A stretch of DNA of 64,000 nucleotides from DASSUW01 sp963844405 (GTDB lineage Bacteria; Actinomycetota; Thermoleophilia; Solirubrobacterales; Solirubrobacteraceae): NCBI GenBank assembly GCA_963844405.1, contig CAWJNZ010000007.1, positions 1,054,001 through 1,118,000 on the forward strand. The letters run 5' to 3'. A program made the translations under genes and the position numbers. Under the pieces are notes generated by a model that saw nothing but the letters and a program-made list of their open reading frames with translations, was not told the origin of the DNA and searched no databases. Positions 17,187 to 26,297 of this stretch are shown here, piece by piece (the first letter of the stretch is position 1; every line of letters begins with the position of its first letter).

Positions 17187-18779
17187 CTAGTGCCCGACCA
17201 GCGCCTTCTCGGCGCCCAGCCCGCTCTCCGAGCGGACGTACAGCTCGTGGTACGTGCGCTCCGCGCCCCGCTCCTTCGACAGCACGGTCCCGAGCCAGCA
17301 GCCGATGAAGCCGAGCGGGATCGAGACGATGCCCGGGTTGGCGAGCTCCCAGCCGACCGGCGAGCCGGTGACCGTGTCCGCGCCCGGCCAGACCTTCGGC
17401 GAGACGATCACGAGCGCGATCGAGCTGATGACGCCGAACAGCACCCCGGTGACGGCGCCGGTCGTGTTGAAGCGCCGCCATGTGAGCGCCATCAGCAGCG
17501 CCGGGAAGTTGGCGCTGGCCGCCACCGCGAAGGCGAGGCCGACCATGAACGACACGTTCAGGCCCGAGCCGCCGATCACGGCGACCGTGATCGCGATGGC
17601 GCCGATGGAGAGCGCCGCGATCTTGGCGACCACCACCTCCTCGTGCTCGGAGTCCTTGCCCTTGCGGATGATGTTCGACCAGACGTCGTGCGACACCGCC
17701 GCCGAGGCCGACAGCACCAGGCCCGCGACCACGGCGAGGATCGTCGCGAAGGCGACCCCGGCGATCACGGCGAGGAACAGGTCGCCGCCGAACGTGCCCT
17801 CGCCGCCACCGAGGAACTGCGCGAGGTTCGGCGCCGCGAGGTTCCCGCCGGTGCCCGCCGCGGCCACGCCGCCCTCGCCCAGGAACGCGCGCGCCCCGAA
17901 GCCGATGAACGTGGTCAGCAGGTAGAAGAAGCCGATCAGGAACATCGCCCACACCACCGAGCTGCGCGCCGCCTTGGCGTTCGGCACGGTGAAGAACCGC
18001 ATCAGGATGTGCGGCAGGCCGGCGGTGCCGAGCACGAGCGCGAGGCCGAGCGACACGGTGTCGATCGGCATCGGCAGGAACGTGCCCGGGCCGAGCGAGA
18101 AGGTCGACTCCGGGCCCTTGTTGGCGTCGGCCCGGTTGAACAGCTCGATCGGGTTGAAGCCGACCTTGCCGAGCACGAAGATCGACATCACGGTGATGCC
18201 GGCCATGAGCAGCACGGCCTTGATGATCTGCACCCACGTGGTGGCGACCATGCCGCCGAACACGACGTAACAGAGCATGAAGACGCCGGTCATGATCACG
18301 GCCGGCGTGAAATCGATGCCCACCAGCGCCTGGATCAGCACGCCCGCGCCCACCATCTGCGCGATCAGGTAGAAGGCGACCACGGCCAGCGTGCCGATCG
18401 CCGCGGCCGTGCGTGCGGGCCGCTCCCGCAAGCGGAAGGCGAGCACGTCGGCGATCGTGAACTTGCCCGCGTTCCGCATCCGCTCGGCCAGCAGGAACAT
18501 GACCGTGAGGAAGGCGACGAGGAAGCCGATCGAGTACAGGAACCCGTCGAACCCGTAGAGGAAGATCAGACCGGCGATGCCGAGGAACGAGGCCGCCGAC
18601 AGGTAGTCGCCGGAGATGGCCAGGCCGTTCTGGGCGCCGGTGATCTGGCGGCCGGCGGCGTAGAAGCCGACCGCGCTACCGGCCCGCTTCGAGGCCCAGT
18701 AGGTGATGCCGAGGGTGATCGAGAGGACGATCGCGAAGATCACGACCGCCTCGACGTTGATGGCCGCGATCAGGCTCAT
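17187..18779 (-). CDS. actP: Cation/acetate symporter
   Basis: This 530-residue sodium:solute symporter has about 13 helices and imports acetate or similar small carboxylates with a cation. The core SGDYLSAASFLGIAGLIFLY near residues 55-75 and SANFPALLMALTWRRFNTTGA are typical of ActP. The four-base overlap with the preceding DUF485 gene (ATGA) and position upstream of acs match the classical yjcH-actP-acs set, here ordered yjcH, actP, acs. A second, different symporter lies across the divergent promoter region. Confidence 0.94.
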   Translation of the reverse strand: MSLIAAINVEAVVIFAIVLSITLGITYWASKRAGSAVGFYAAGRQITGAQNGLAISGDYLSAASFLGIAGLIFLYGFDGFLYSIGFLVAFLTVMFLLAERMRNAGKFTIADVLAFRLRERPARTAAAIGTLAVVAFYLIAQMVGAGVLIQALVGIDFTPAVIMTGVFMLCYVVFGGMVATTWVQIIKAVLLMAGITVMSIFVLGKVGFNPIELFNRADANKGPESTFSLGPGTFLPMPIDTVSLGLALVLGTAGLPHILMRFFTVPNAKAARSSVVWAMFLIGFFYLLTTFIGFGARAFLGEGGVAAAGTGGNLAAPNLAQFLGGGEGTFGGDLFLAVIAGVAFATILAVVAGLVLSASAAVSHDVWSNIIRKGKDSEHEEVVVAKIAALSIGAIAITVAVIGGSGLNVSFMVGLAFAVAASANFPALLMALTWRRFNTTGAVTGVLFGVISSIALVIVSPKVWPGADTVTGSPVGWELANPGIVSIPLGFIGCWLGTVLSKERGAERTYHELYVRSESGLGAEKALVGH

Positions 18780-19150
18780 CGCGAGACCTCCCGCTCCGCC
18801 GCCTCACGCTCGAACCGGCCGCGCTCGGGGGCCAGCTCGCCGCGCTCGGCCATGTCGACGACCCTCTGCGCGAGCGGGTCGTAGTCGCGGTCCGCCCGCT
18901 TGAGGTACATGAGCCCGAGCGCGAAGACCATGACGAACTGGGTCAGCGCCAGGCAGTAGCCGACGGTCAGGCCCTCGTAGACCGACTCCGCCATGAACTC
19001 GTGGGCGTAGCCCGTGAGCAGGATGAAACCCATGTAGTAGGCCAGGAAGAAGATCGTCGCCGGCACGACGAACGACCGCCGCTTGCGGACGAGCTCCTGG
19101 AACTCCGGTGAGCGCTCGATGCGCTCCCAGTCGTGGACCGGTTCCCCCAC
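18776..19150 (-). CDS. yjcH: DUF485 (YjcH-type) membrane protein
   Basis: This 124-residue protein has a charged N-terminus (SPEFQELVRKRRSFVVPATI) and two helices (FFLAYYMGFILLTGYA and LTQFVMVFALGLMYLKRA), the standard DUF485 layout. The family accompanies acetate symporters and is thought to assist them. The GTG start at 19150 is preceded by GAAGGAGG at good spacing. It is the first gene of the minus-strand acetate operon and faces the LytS/LytTR operon. Confidence 0.92.
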   Translation of the reverse strand: MGEPVHDWERIERSPEFQELVRKRRSFVVPATIFFLAYYMGFILLTGYAHEFMAESVYEGLTVGYCLALTQFVMVFALGLMYLKRADRDYDPLAQRVVDMAERGELAPERGRFEREAAEREVSR

Positions 19151-19239
19151 CTTCGCCTCCTTCGGGTGGTTTGCGTCGAGGGTTCGTACTACCCATTCCG
19201 GCGGCCATTTGTGCGGAATCGCTCAAAGGTCGATCTGCG

Positions 19240-19271
19240 CGACGAACGGTGTCTGGGGCACGACGAACGGC
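19240..19271. promoter_or_regulatory. Two-box LytTR-type operator
   Basis: The decamer CGACGAACGG occurs at 19240-19249 and 19261-19270, exactly 21 bp apart. On the minus strand the nine-mers are ACCGTTCGT, a full match to the published LytTR half-site pattern [TA][AC][CA]GTTN[AG][TG], and GCCGTTCGT, eight of nine. The boxes end about 26 bp before the -10 TATGCT of lytS, the usual place for an activator, and also lie upstream of yjcH. Confidence 0.7.
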
Positions 19272-19295
19272 GGTCCGTCCGCCGACACCCGGGGC

Positions 19296-19301
19296 TATGC
19301 T
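19296..19301 (+). promoter_or_regulatory. -10 hexamer TATGCT for lytS operon
   Basis: TATGCT lies 11 bases before GTG 19313, with no Shine-Dalgarno sequence. It is positioned downstream of the LytTR boxes as expected for an activated promoter. Confidence 0.5.
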
Positions 19302-19312
19302 CGCCCTCGAGG

Positions 19313-20464
19313 GTGGACGTCGCGCTGGGAGTGCTCCTGGGGTTGGCGCTCGCGGCATCGCTGGCCGCGGGCTGGCGGCTCGTGCGCGCCCCGCGCGTGC
19401 AGGACCCCTCGAGCTCGGCCATGCAGGGCGCCGTCCACGCCGCCACCTCGCTGCTCCCGCACCTGCGGCGCGGGCTCGAGGCCGGCAGCGCCCCCGCCGC
19501 GCCCCACCTGCTCACGCTGACCGGGGCCTCCGCGATCGCGGTCGCCGACAGCGATCGGCTGCTCGCCTTCGACGGGGTGGGCGACGACCACGATCACTCG
19601 CTCGCCGCCCTCGTCGGCGAGATCCGCGACGACCGCGTCCGCGTCGAGCCGCGGCTGCACTGCGACCACGCCGGCTGCCCGCTGCGGTCGGCGATCGTCG
19701 CGCCGCTCGTGGTCCAGGACCGGCGCGTCGGCGCGCTCGTCGCGCTCTACGACCGCCCCGGCCGGCTGCGGCTCGAGGAGACGCGCGTGGTCGGCGAGGC
19801 GGCCGCGCTGGTGTCGGCGATGGTGGAGCTGAGCGAGATGGAGGCGCAGGGCGAGCGGCTGGCGAGCGCCGAGCTGCGCGCGCTGCGGGCCCAGATCTCG
19901 CCGCACTTCATCTACAACGCGCTCGCCGCCGTCGCCTCCTTCATCCACTCGCGGCCGGAGGAGGCGCGCGAGCTGCTGACCGAGTTCGCGGAGTTCATCC
20001 GCTACGCCTTCGCCCGCCAGCGCGCCTACGTCACGGTGGCCGACGAGCTGCGCTACGTCGAGAAGTACCTGCGGCTCGAGCAGGCGCGCTTCGGCGAGCG
20101 GCTGAAGGTGCGCGTGCAGGTCGACCCCGAGGTGCTGCAGGCCGTGCTGCCCGTGCTCTCGCTCCAGCCGCTGGTGGAGAACGCCGTCCGCCACGGCGTC
20201 GAGTCCCAGCCCGAGGGCGGCACGGTGGCGATCGAGGGGATCGACCTCGGCAACGACGTCGCGCTCCGCGTGTCCGACACCGGCGCCGGCATCGACCCGG
20301 AGCGCGCCGCCGACGCGCTCGCCGGCCGCGGCCCGGGCATCGGGCTGGGGAACGTCCACGGACGGCTGCAGTCGACGTTCGGCGAGGGCTACGGGCTGGA
20401 GGTCGAGTCCAACGCCGTGGTGATGACGCTGCCGAAGTTCCGGGCCGGGGTGCGGGCGGCATGA
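19313..20464 (+). CDS. lytS: LytS-type sensor histidine kinase
   Basis: This 383-residue kinase has one N-terminal helix (VALGVLLGLALAASLAAGW), a GAF-like sensor region (about residues 40-180) and the LytS-family dimerisation/phosphoacceptor block AQISPHFIYNALAAVASFI with H198, followed by an HATPase domain (LVENAVRHGV, VSDTGAGID, GIGLGNVHGRL). GTG 19313 was chosen because residues from upstream starts are Arg/Cys-rich and overlap the promoter boxes. Paired systems of this type sense pyruvate or related metabolites in enterobacteria. The partner regulator follows with ATGA overlap. Confidence 0.9.
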   Translation: MDVALGVLLGLALAASLAAGWRLVRAPRVQDPSSSAMQGAVHAATSLLPHLRRGLEAGSAPAAPHLLTLTGASAIAVADSDRLLAFDGVGDDHDHSLAALVGEIRDDRVRVEPRLHCDHAGCPLRSAIVAPLVVQDRRVGALVALYDRPGRLRLEETRVVGEAAALVSAMVELSEMEAQGERLASAELRALRAQISPHFIYNALAAVASFIHSRPEEARELLTEFAEFIRYAFARQRAYVTVADELRYVEKYLRLEQARFGERLKVRVQVDPEVLQAVLPVLSLQPLVENAVRHGVESQPEGGTVAIEGIDLGNDVALRVSDTGAGIDPERAADALAGRGPGIGLGNVHGRLQSTFGEGYGLEVESNAVVMTLPKFRAGVRAA

Positions 20465-21177
20465 GGGTCCTGGCCGTCGACGACGAGCTGCCGGCGCTCG
20501 AGGACCTCGTCCGCATGCTGGAGGCCTCGCCGGCCGTCGACCGCGTCGAGTCGGCCGCCTCGGCCGAGGAGGCGCTGGTGGCGCTCGGCGGCGGCGCGGC
20601 GATCGACGCCGTGTTCCTCGACGTGCGGATGCCGGGCCTCGGCGGGCTCGAGCTGGCGCGCGTGCTGCGGCGCTTCGACCACCCGCCGGCCGTCGTCTTC
20701 GTCTCGGCGTTCGACGACGCGGCGGTCGACGCCTTCGAGCTCGCGGCCGTCGACTACCTGCGCAAGCCGGTCTCGCGCCGCCGGCTCGACGAGGCGATCG
20801 AGCGCGCGGTCCGCCGCACGCCGGCCGAGCCGGCGGCGCCCGAGGACGAGACGCTCGCCGTCGACGCGCTGCGCGGCGGCGGCACCCGGCTGCTCCCCCG
20901 CTCCTCGGTGCTCTACCTGCAGGCGCACGGCGACTACGTGCGCGTGGCCAGCAGCGAGGGCCGCTTCCTCCTGCGCGCCCGGCTGTCGGACCTCGAGGAG
21001 CGCTGGGCCGCCCACGGCTTCGTGCGCGTGCACCGCGGCTTCGTGGTCAACCTGCGCCGCGCCGTCGAGGTGCGGCCGCGGCTGAACGGCACGGCGGTGC
21101 TCGTGATGGCCGACGGCGCCGAGGTCCCGATCGCCCGCCGCCAGGTCGGCGAGCTGCGGCGGAAGCTGGGCGTGTAG
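20461..21177 (+). CDS. lytR: LytTR-family response regulator
   Basis: This 238-residue regulator has a receiver domain (DDE near the N-terminus, phospho-acceptor D54 in FLDVRMPG, LRKPV lysine) and a C-terminal LytTR DNA-binding domain (VLYLQAHGDYVRV, FVRVHRGFVVNLRRA, GAEVPIARRQVGELR). It should bind paired nine-base direct repeats, and such a pair lies upstream of its own operon at 19240-19271. The start overlaps lytS (ATGA), and the stop shares one base with the next gene. Likely targets are its own operon and possibly yjcH-actP-acs. Confidence 0.92.
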   Translation: MRVLAVDDELPALEDLVRMLEASPAVDRVESAASAEEALVALGGGAAIDAVFLDVRMPGLGGLELARVLRRFDHPPAVVFVSAFDDAAVDAFELAAVDYLRKPVSRRRLDEAIERAVRRTPAEPAAPEDETLAVDALRGGGTRLLPRSSVLYLQAHGDYVRVASSEGRFLLRARLSDLEERWAAHGFVRVHRGFVVNLRRAVEVRPRLNGTAVLVMADGAEVPIARRQVGELRRKLGV

Positions 21178-21491
21178 TGAGAAGGACCCCGCGCGACGAG
21201 CTGGCGGAGGCGACCGCCCACGGCGGCCTCTACCTGCGGCGGCTGATCCGCGCGCAGCTCGGGTTGAGCACCGTCGCGCTGGTGACGTTCGGGGCGCTGA
21301 TCGGTGCATTGCCGCTGGCGCTGCTCCTGCTTCCCGGTCTGCAGGACGTCTTCGTGCTCGGCGTGCCGCTGCCGATGTTCCTGATCGCCTGGCCGCCGTT
21401 CCCGCTCTTCATCGCCATCGCCGTCATCTACGCGCGGCGGGCGGGCGCGCTCGAGGAGTCGTTCCGCGACCTCGTGGAGCCGCCGGATTGA
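21177..21491 (+). CDS. Small two-helix membrane protein, symporter partner
   Basis: This 104-residue protein has a charged N-terminus and two or three helices (ALVTFGALIGALPLALLLL, PMFLIAWPPFPLFIAIAVIYA), then a short acidic tail. Its size, topology and position directly before a sodium:solute symporter mirror DUF485/YjcH, although the sequence is not clearly DUF485. It starts with GTG sharing one base with the lytR stop. It ends overlapping the TTG start of the symporter, so the four genes are tightly coupled. Confidence 0.8.
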   Translation: MRRTPRDELAEATAHGGLYLRRLIRAQLGLSTVALVTFGALIGALPLALLLLPGLQDVFVLGVPLPMFLIAWPPFPLFIAIAVIYARRAGALEESFRDLVEPPD

Positions 21492-23218
21492 TCGCCGTCG
21501 CCGCGATCCTCGCGGTCACCGGCGCCACCATCGGGCTCGGTCTCTACGGGGTCCGCCTCGCCCGCACCACGTCGGACCTGTTCGTCGCCTCGCGCGCGAT
21601 CACGCCGTGGTGGAACGCCGCCGCGATCTCCGGCGAGTACCTGTCGGCGGCCTCCTTCCTCGGCATCGCGGGACTGCAGATGAAGCTGGGGAGCGGGGCG
21701 CTGTGGCTGCCGCTCGGCTTCACGGCCGGCTACCTGGCGCTGCTGCTGTTCGTCGCCGCGCCGCTGCGGCGCTTCGGCGCCTACACGATCTCCGACTTCG
21801 CGGAGGCGCGCCTGCGCTCGCCGCGCATCCGCGTGCTGGCCGCCGTCGTGGTGCTGCTGATCGCCGGCTTCTACCTCGTCCCGCAGCTGAAGGGCGCGGG
21901 CCTCACGCTGGGCGAGGTGACGGGCGCCCCGTACTGGGTCGGCGTGCTGGCCGTGGGCGCCGTGGTGGCGCTCAACGTGGCGTCCGGCGGCATGCGCGGG
22001 ATCACGTACGTGCAGGCGTTCCAGTACTGGATGAAGACGTTCGCGATCGCGCTGCCGGCGTGCCTGCTGCTGATCCACCTCGGCGGGCTGCCCGAGCGGG
22101 CGGCGATGTTCGGGCAGGAGCTGCCGCGGGCGGGCGCGGACGGGCTGGTGGTGCAGCTCGACGAACCGACGCGCGTGACGTTCCCCGAGGCGACGACGTA
22201 CACGGTCGACGGGGAGCCGCGGCGCGCCTCTGACGACGAGGAGGTCGTGCTGCCGGCCGGCGAGGTCGAGCTGCCGCCGGAGGCCGTCGTGCCGGTGGCG
22301 GACGGGATCGAGGCGCAGACCGGCGAGGACTGGGCGCGGCCGGTCGAGAGCTCCGGCCCGACCTCGCCGGTGTTCGTCTACTCGCTGCTGCTCGCCACCT
22401 TCCTGGGGACGATGGGCCTGCCGCACATCCTCGTCCGCTTCTACACGAACCCGGACGGGCCGGCCGCCCGGCGCACGACCGTGCGCGTGCTGGGGCTGCT
22501 CGCGCTCTTCTACGGCTTCCCGGTCATCTACGGCGCGCTCGGGCGCGTGATGGTGCCGGAGCTGTACCTGACCGGCGAGACCGACTCGGTCGTGCTGGCC
22601 TTGCCGGAGGCGGCGTGGCCCGGCCTGCCGGGCGAGCTGCTCGGCGCGCTGGTCGCGGCCGGCGCGTTCGCGGCCTTCATGTCGACCGCCTCCGGGCTGA
22701 TGGTCTCGGTGGCGGGCACGATCTCGTTCGACCTCTGGCGCCGCGGCGCCGCACAGGTCGACGCCCGCCGGCGGCGCTTCCGGCTCGCCGCGCTCGGCGG
22801 CGTGGTCGCGCCGGTCGCGCTCGCCCTGGTGGCGCGCGGGCTCGACATCTCGGTGCTGGTCGGCTGGGCGTTCGCGCTGGCCGCCAGCACGTTCTGCCCG
22901 CTGCTCCTGCTCGGCATCTGGTGGGAGGGGCTGACCGCGCGCGGCGCCGCCGCCGGGCTGGTGACCGGCGCGCTGGTCGCCACCGGGGCGATCTTCACGG
23001 GCCTGGCACTCGAGGGCGGGCACCCGACGGTCAACGCGCTGCTCACGCAGCCGGCCGTGATCTCGGTGCCCGTGGCCTTCGCCGTGATGGTCGCCGTGTC
23101 GCTCGGCGACCGCGCCGGCCGCCGCGCGGCCGACGCCCAGCTGCTCGCCCTGCACGCACCGGAAGGGCTCGGCCTGCAGGACGAGGTCGTCGGCGGCCCT
23201 AGGATTGCGCGTTCATGA
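21488..23218 (+). CDS. Sodium:solute symporter with large extracellular insertion
   Basis: This 576-residue symporter is related to ActP (SGEYLSAASFLGIAGLQMKL near residue 50; GLPHILVRFYTNPDG near residue 315). Compared with ActP it carries an extra hydrophilic loop of roughly 85 residues (about 215-300, from FGQELPRAGADG to ESSGPTSPVF), probably outside the cell. The TTG start overlaps the stop of the preceding small membrane protein. Being in a LytS/LytTR operon beside the acetate genes, it probably carries a small monocarboxylate such as acetate, propionate or pyruvate. Confidence 0.87.
   Translation: MIAVAAILAVTGATIGLGLYGVRLARTTSDLFVASRAITPWWNAAAISGEYLSAASFLGIAGLQMKLGSGALWLPLGFTAGYLALLLFVAAPLRRFGAYTISDFAEARLRSPRIRVLAAVVVLLIAGFYLVPQLKGAGLTLGEVTGAPYWVGVLAVGAVVALNVASGGMRGITYVQAFQYWMKTFAIALPACLLLIHLGGLPERAAMFGQELPRAGADGLVVQLDEPTRVTFPEATTYTVDGEPRRASDDEEVVLPAGEVELPPEAVVPVADGIEAQTGEDWARPVESSGPTSPVFVYSLLLATFLGTMGLPHILVRFYTNPDGPAARRTTVRVLGLLALFYGFPVIYGALGRVMVPELYLTGETDSVVLALPEAAWPGLPGELLGALVAAGAFAAFMSTASGLMVSVAGTISFDLWRRGAAQVDARRRRFRLAALGGVVAPVALALVARGLDISVLVGWAFALAASTFCPLLLLGIWWEGLTARGAAAGLVTGALVATGAIFTGLALEGGHPTVNALLTQPAVISVPVAFAVMVAVSLGDRAGRRAADAQLLALHAPEGLGLQDEVVGGPRIARS
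23200..23205 (+). promoter_or_regulatory. -10 hexamer TAGGAT for the LuxR-family gene
   Basis: TAGGAT is followed by nine bases and ATG 23215. It lies within the end of the symporter gene, whose stop overlaps the new start (ATGA), so the regulator may be expressed both from its own promoter and by read-through. Confidence 0.45.
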
Positions 23219-25993
23219 CGCCAGCCCTGGTCGAGCGCGAGCGCGAGGTCGCGCAGCTGAACGCGCTCGTCGACGCCGTCGCAGGCGGCGAGGGGCGCGC
23301 GGTGCTGATCGAGGGGCCGGCCGGCATCGGCAAGAGCGCGCTGCTCGCGCAGGCGCGGCGGCGGGCGGCCGACGGCGGCGCCCTGGTCCTGGCCGCGCGC
23401 GGCTCGGAGCTCGAGCGCGAGTTCCCGTTCGGCGTCGTCCGCCAGCTGCTCGAAGCCGTCGTGGCCGGCGACGGCGACGTGCTGGCGGGGGCGGCGGCCC
23501 CCGCGGCGCCGGTCTTCTTCGGCTCGCTCGAGGGCGAGGGCGACGTGTCGTTCGCCGCGCTCCACGGCCTGTACTGGGTGGCGCTCAACCTCGCCGCCGA
23601 GCGCCCGCTCGTGCTGGCGGTCGACGACCTGCACTGGTGCGACCGCGCGTCCCTGCGGTTCCTCGCGTACCTCGCGCGCCGGCTCGAGGACCAGCCGATC
23701 CTCGCGCTCGCCACCGTGCGCAGCAACGAGCCGGGGACCGACGTCGCGCTGCTCGGCGAGATCGCCCACGACCCGGCCACGATCTCCATCCGGCCGGTGC
23801 CGCTGAGCGCCGACGCGGTGCGCGACCTCGTGCGCGACCGGCTCGGCCCCGACGCCGACGAGCCGTTCTGCTCCGCCTGCCACGAGGCGACCGGCGGCAA
23901 CCCGCTGTTCCTGCGCCAGCTCCTGACCGCGCTGGAGGGCGACAGCGTCAAGCCGGTGGCGGCGAACGCCGGGGTCGTGCTCGAGATCGGCCCGCGGGCG
24001 GTGTCGCGCACGGTGATCGTGCGGCTGGCGCGGCTCTCGCCCGCCGCGATCGGCGTCGCCCGCGCCGTGGCGGTGCTGGCCGAGAGCGCGTCGCTGCCCG
24101 CGGTGGCCTCGCTGACCGGCCTCGGCGAGGCCGAGGTGGCCGACGCCACCGGCGCGCTCGCCCGTGCCGAGATCCTGCGCCCGGAGGCGCCGCTCGGCTT
24201 CGTCCACGCGCTCGTGCGCGACGCCGTCTACCAGGAGCTGCCGCTCGGCGAGCGCCAGCTCCAGCACGAGCGCGCGGCGACCGTGCTGCGCGACGCCGGC
24301 GCACCGCCCGAGCAGGTGGCCGCGCACCTGCTCGGCGCCCCGCGGCGCGGCCAGGAGTGGGTGGCCGCGCTGCTGGTCGACGCCGGCCGCGCCGCGGTCA
24401 GCCGCGGCGCGCCCGAGAACGCGGTCGCCCAGCTGCGGCGGGCGCTCGAGGAGCCGGCGCCGGCGGCGTGGCGGCCGGAGCTGCTGATGGAGCTCGGCCT
24501 GGCCGAGATCCTCACCGACGGGCCGGCCGCCATCGCCCATCTGACCGAGGCGTACGAGGCGCTCGCCGACCCCGCCGCGCGGGCGCTGGTGGCCAACGCG
24601 CTCGTCCACGCGCTGGTCTTCACCGACCACACGGAGGAGGCCGCCGCCTTCGCGCGGCGGGCGCGCGCCGAGCTGCCGGAGGAGCTCGCCGACGAGGCCC
24701 GCGGCCTGTTCGCGTTCGGGATGATCATGGGCTGGTTCGGGGTCGGCTCGCCCGCCGACGTCGCGGTGCTCGGCGAGCACCTCGAGCCGCCGCCCGCGGG
24801 GGCGCCGCTCGGCGTGAAGCGGATCGCCGCGATGGCGGGGCTGTGGCACGCCTACACCGGCGGCAGCGCCGACGCGGCCGTGACGCTGGCGCTGGCCGCG
24901 CTCGAGGGCGGCGAGCTGGCCAGCCGCGACAACGGGCTGCTGGCGTTGGCGGCGTTCAACACGCTCGTGCTGGCGGATCGCCCGGAGGCCGACGCCGCAT
25001 GGGCGGCCGCGCTGCGCGAGGCGCACCGGCACGGGTCGCTGCTCGGCATCTCGTCGCAGCACCTCTGGCACGGCTTCGCGCTGCTCCAGGAGGGAGAGCT
25101 CGAGGAAGCCGAGGAGTCGCTGCGCACCGCCCAGGAGGAGTTCGACGTCTGGGGCTTCGGCGTGACGGCGCTGCGCTACACCAGCGCCTTCCTCGGCGTG
25201 GCGCTGGTCGAGCGCGGCCGGCTCGGCGGAGGCGCGCGCGTGGCTCGAGCGCGGGCGGCCCTACATCCACGGCTGGGCCGACGGCTGCCGCTTCTGGCGC
25301 GCGGCCAACCTCGCGGTGCTGGTGGCTGAGGGGCGCGACGAGGAGGCGGTGGCGGCGTACGAGACGTTCGCGGCGATCCACGGCTGGACGGTGCTGCCGG
25401 CGGCGACGTTCCCGCGCTCGACGGTGGCGCGGGCCCTGGATCGCCTCGGGCGCCGCGACGAGGCCCTGGAGCTGGCGGAGGCCGAGCTGGCCGACGCGCG
25501 GCGGTGGGGCGCCCCGGGGACGGTCGGGCCGGTGCTGCGGGTCCTGGGGAACCTGCGCGGCTCGCTGGCGCCGCTCGAGGAGGCGGCCGCGGTGCTCGAG
25601 GGGTCGCAGGCACGGCTCGAGCACGCCAAGGCGCTGGCCGACCTCGGCTCCGCCCTGCGCCGCGACCGGCGGCCGACCGAGGCGCGCGAGCCACTGCGCC
25701 GGGCTTTGGAGCTGGCCGACGCCTGCGGGGCCGAGGGGCTCGTCGAGCACGTGCGCTCGGAGCTCTACGCGACCGGCGCGCGCCCGCGCACGACGGCCGC
25801 CAGCGGCGTCGAGTCCTTGACCGCCAGCGAGCGCCGCGTGGCCGCCTTCGCAGCCGACGGCCAGAGCAACCGCGACATCGCCCAGGCGCTCTTCGTCACG
25901 CCCAAGACCGTCGAGGTCCACCTCAGCAACGCCTACCGCAAGCTCGGCATCCGCTCGCGCCGCGAGCTGGCCGCGGCGCTGGACCACCCCTAA
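23215..25993 (+). CDS. Large ATP-binding LuxR-family (LAL) regulator; apparent single-base frameshift
   Basis: The restored protein is about 925 residues: an AAA/NTPase domain with Walker A GPAGIGKSALLAQA (about 34-47) and Walker B LVLAVDDLHWCD, a long helical repeat region, and a C-terminal LuxR helix-turn-helix (LTASERRVAAFAADGQSNRDIAQALF...KTVEVHLSNAYRKLGI). The initial frame drifts after 25224. Removing one G at 25225-25226 gives RLAEARAWLERGRPYIHGWADG and continues to the stop at 25991-25993. Without repair the N-terminal product would lack the DNA-binding domain. A sequencing error is as likely as a real mutation. The ligand is unknown. Confidence 0.82.
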
Positions 25994-26015
25994 TTCTGGG
26001 GATGCGGTTTAGGGG
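25987..26015 (+). terminator. Possible terminator at the end of the LuxR-family gene
   Basis: CCCCTAA (including the stop codon) pairs with TTAGGGG across a 15-base loop. Confidence 0.4.
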
Positions 26016-26059
26016 TTCCCCCGATGGCGGGCGCGCTCGCGTGCCTGCATCCTGTGCGT

Positions 26060-26239
26060 ATGACCTCGGTCACGATCACCTTGGAGCTGCGCCAGGCGGG
26101 CGACGAGCTGGACGGTCGGGCGAGCGACGGCGACGGCGACGGCCGCGCCTTCAGCGGGTGGCTCGGCCTGCTCGTGGCGATCGACGGGCTGCTCCAGAAC
26201 GCGCAGGCTGACGCGCTGCCGCAGACCCCCGCGGACTAG
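26060..26239 (+). CDS. Small protein of unknown function
   Basis: A 59-residue acidic protein beginning MTSVTITLELRQAGDELDG and containing FSGWLGLLVAIDGLL. The strand-then-amphipathic-helix pattern and proper codon bias suggest a real gene. ATG 26060 was preferred to 26024 because a -10-like CATCCT lies six bases upstream and the earlier codons look non-coding. The TAG stop is the first element of a dispersed palindromic repeat. Function unknown. Confidence 0.5.
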   Translation: MTSVTITLELRQAGDELDGRASDGDGDGRAFSGWLGLLVAIDGLLQNAQADALPQTPAD

Positions 26240-26293
26240 GGGTGCCCAACGGGACATCGCTCTGACACGGAATGGCCCGTTGGGCGGGCCCCC
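26238..26293. repeat. Dispersed palindromic repeat, copy A
   Basis: A 56-bp element starting AGGGGTGCCCAACGGG and ending CCCGTTGGGCGGGCCCCC; inner 10-bp arms GCCCAACGGG/CCCGTTGGGC enclose 22 bases. It begins inside the TAG stop of the preceding small gene and lies between convergent genes, where it could terminate transcription. Copy B (35461-35515) is almost identical on the other strand, and copy C (38456-38511) shares the ends. Confidence 0.9.
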
Positions 26294-26297
26294 GTGG

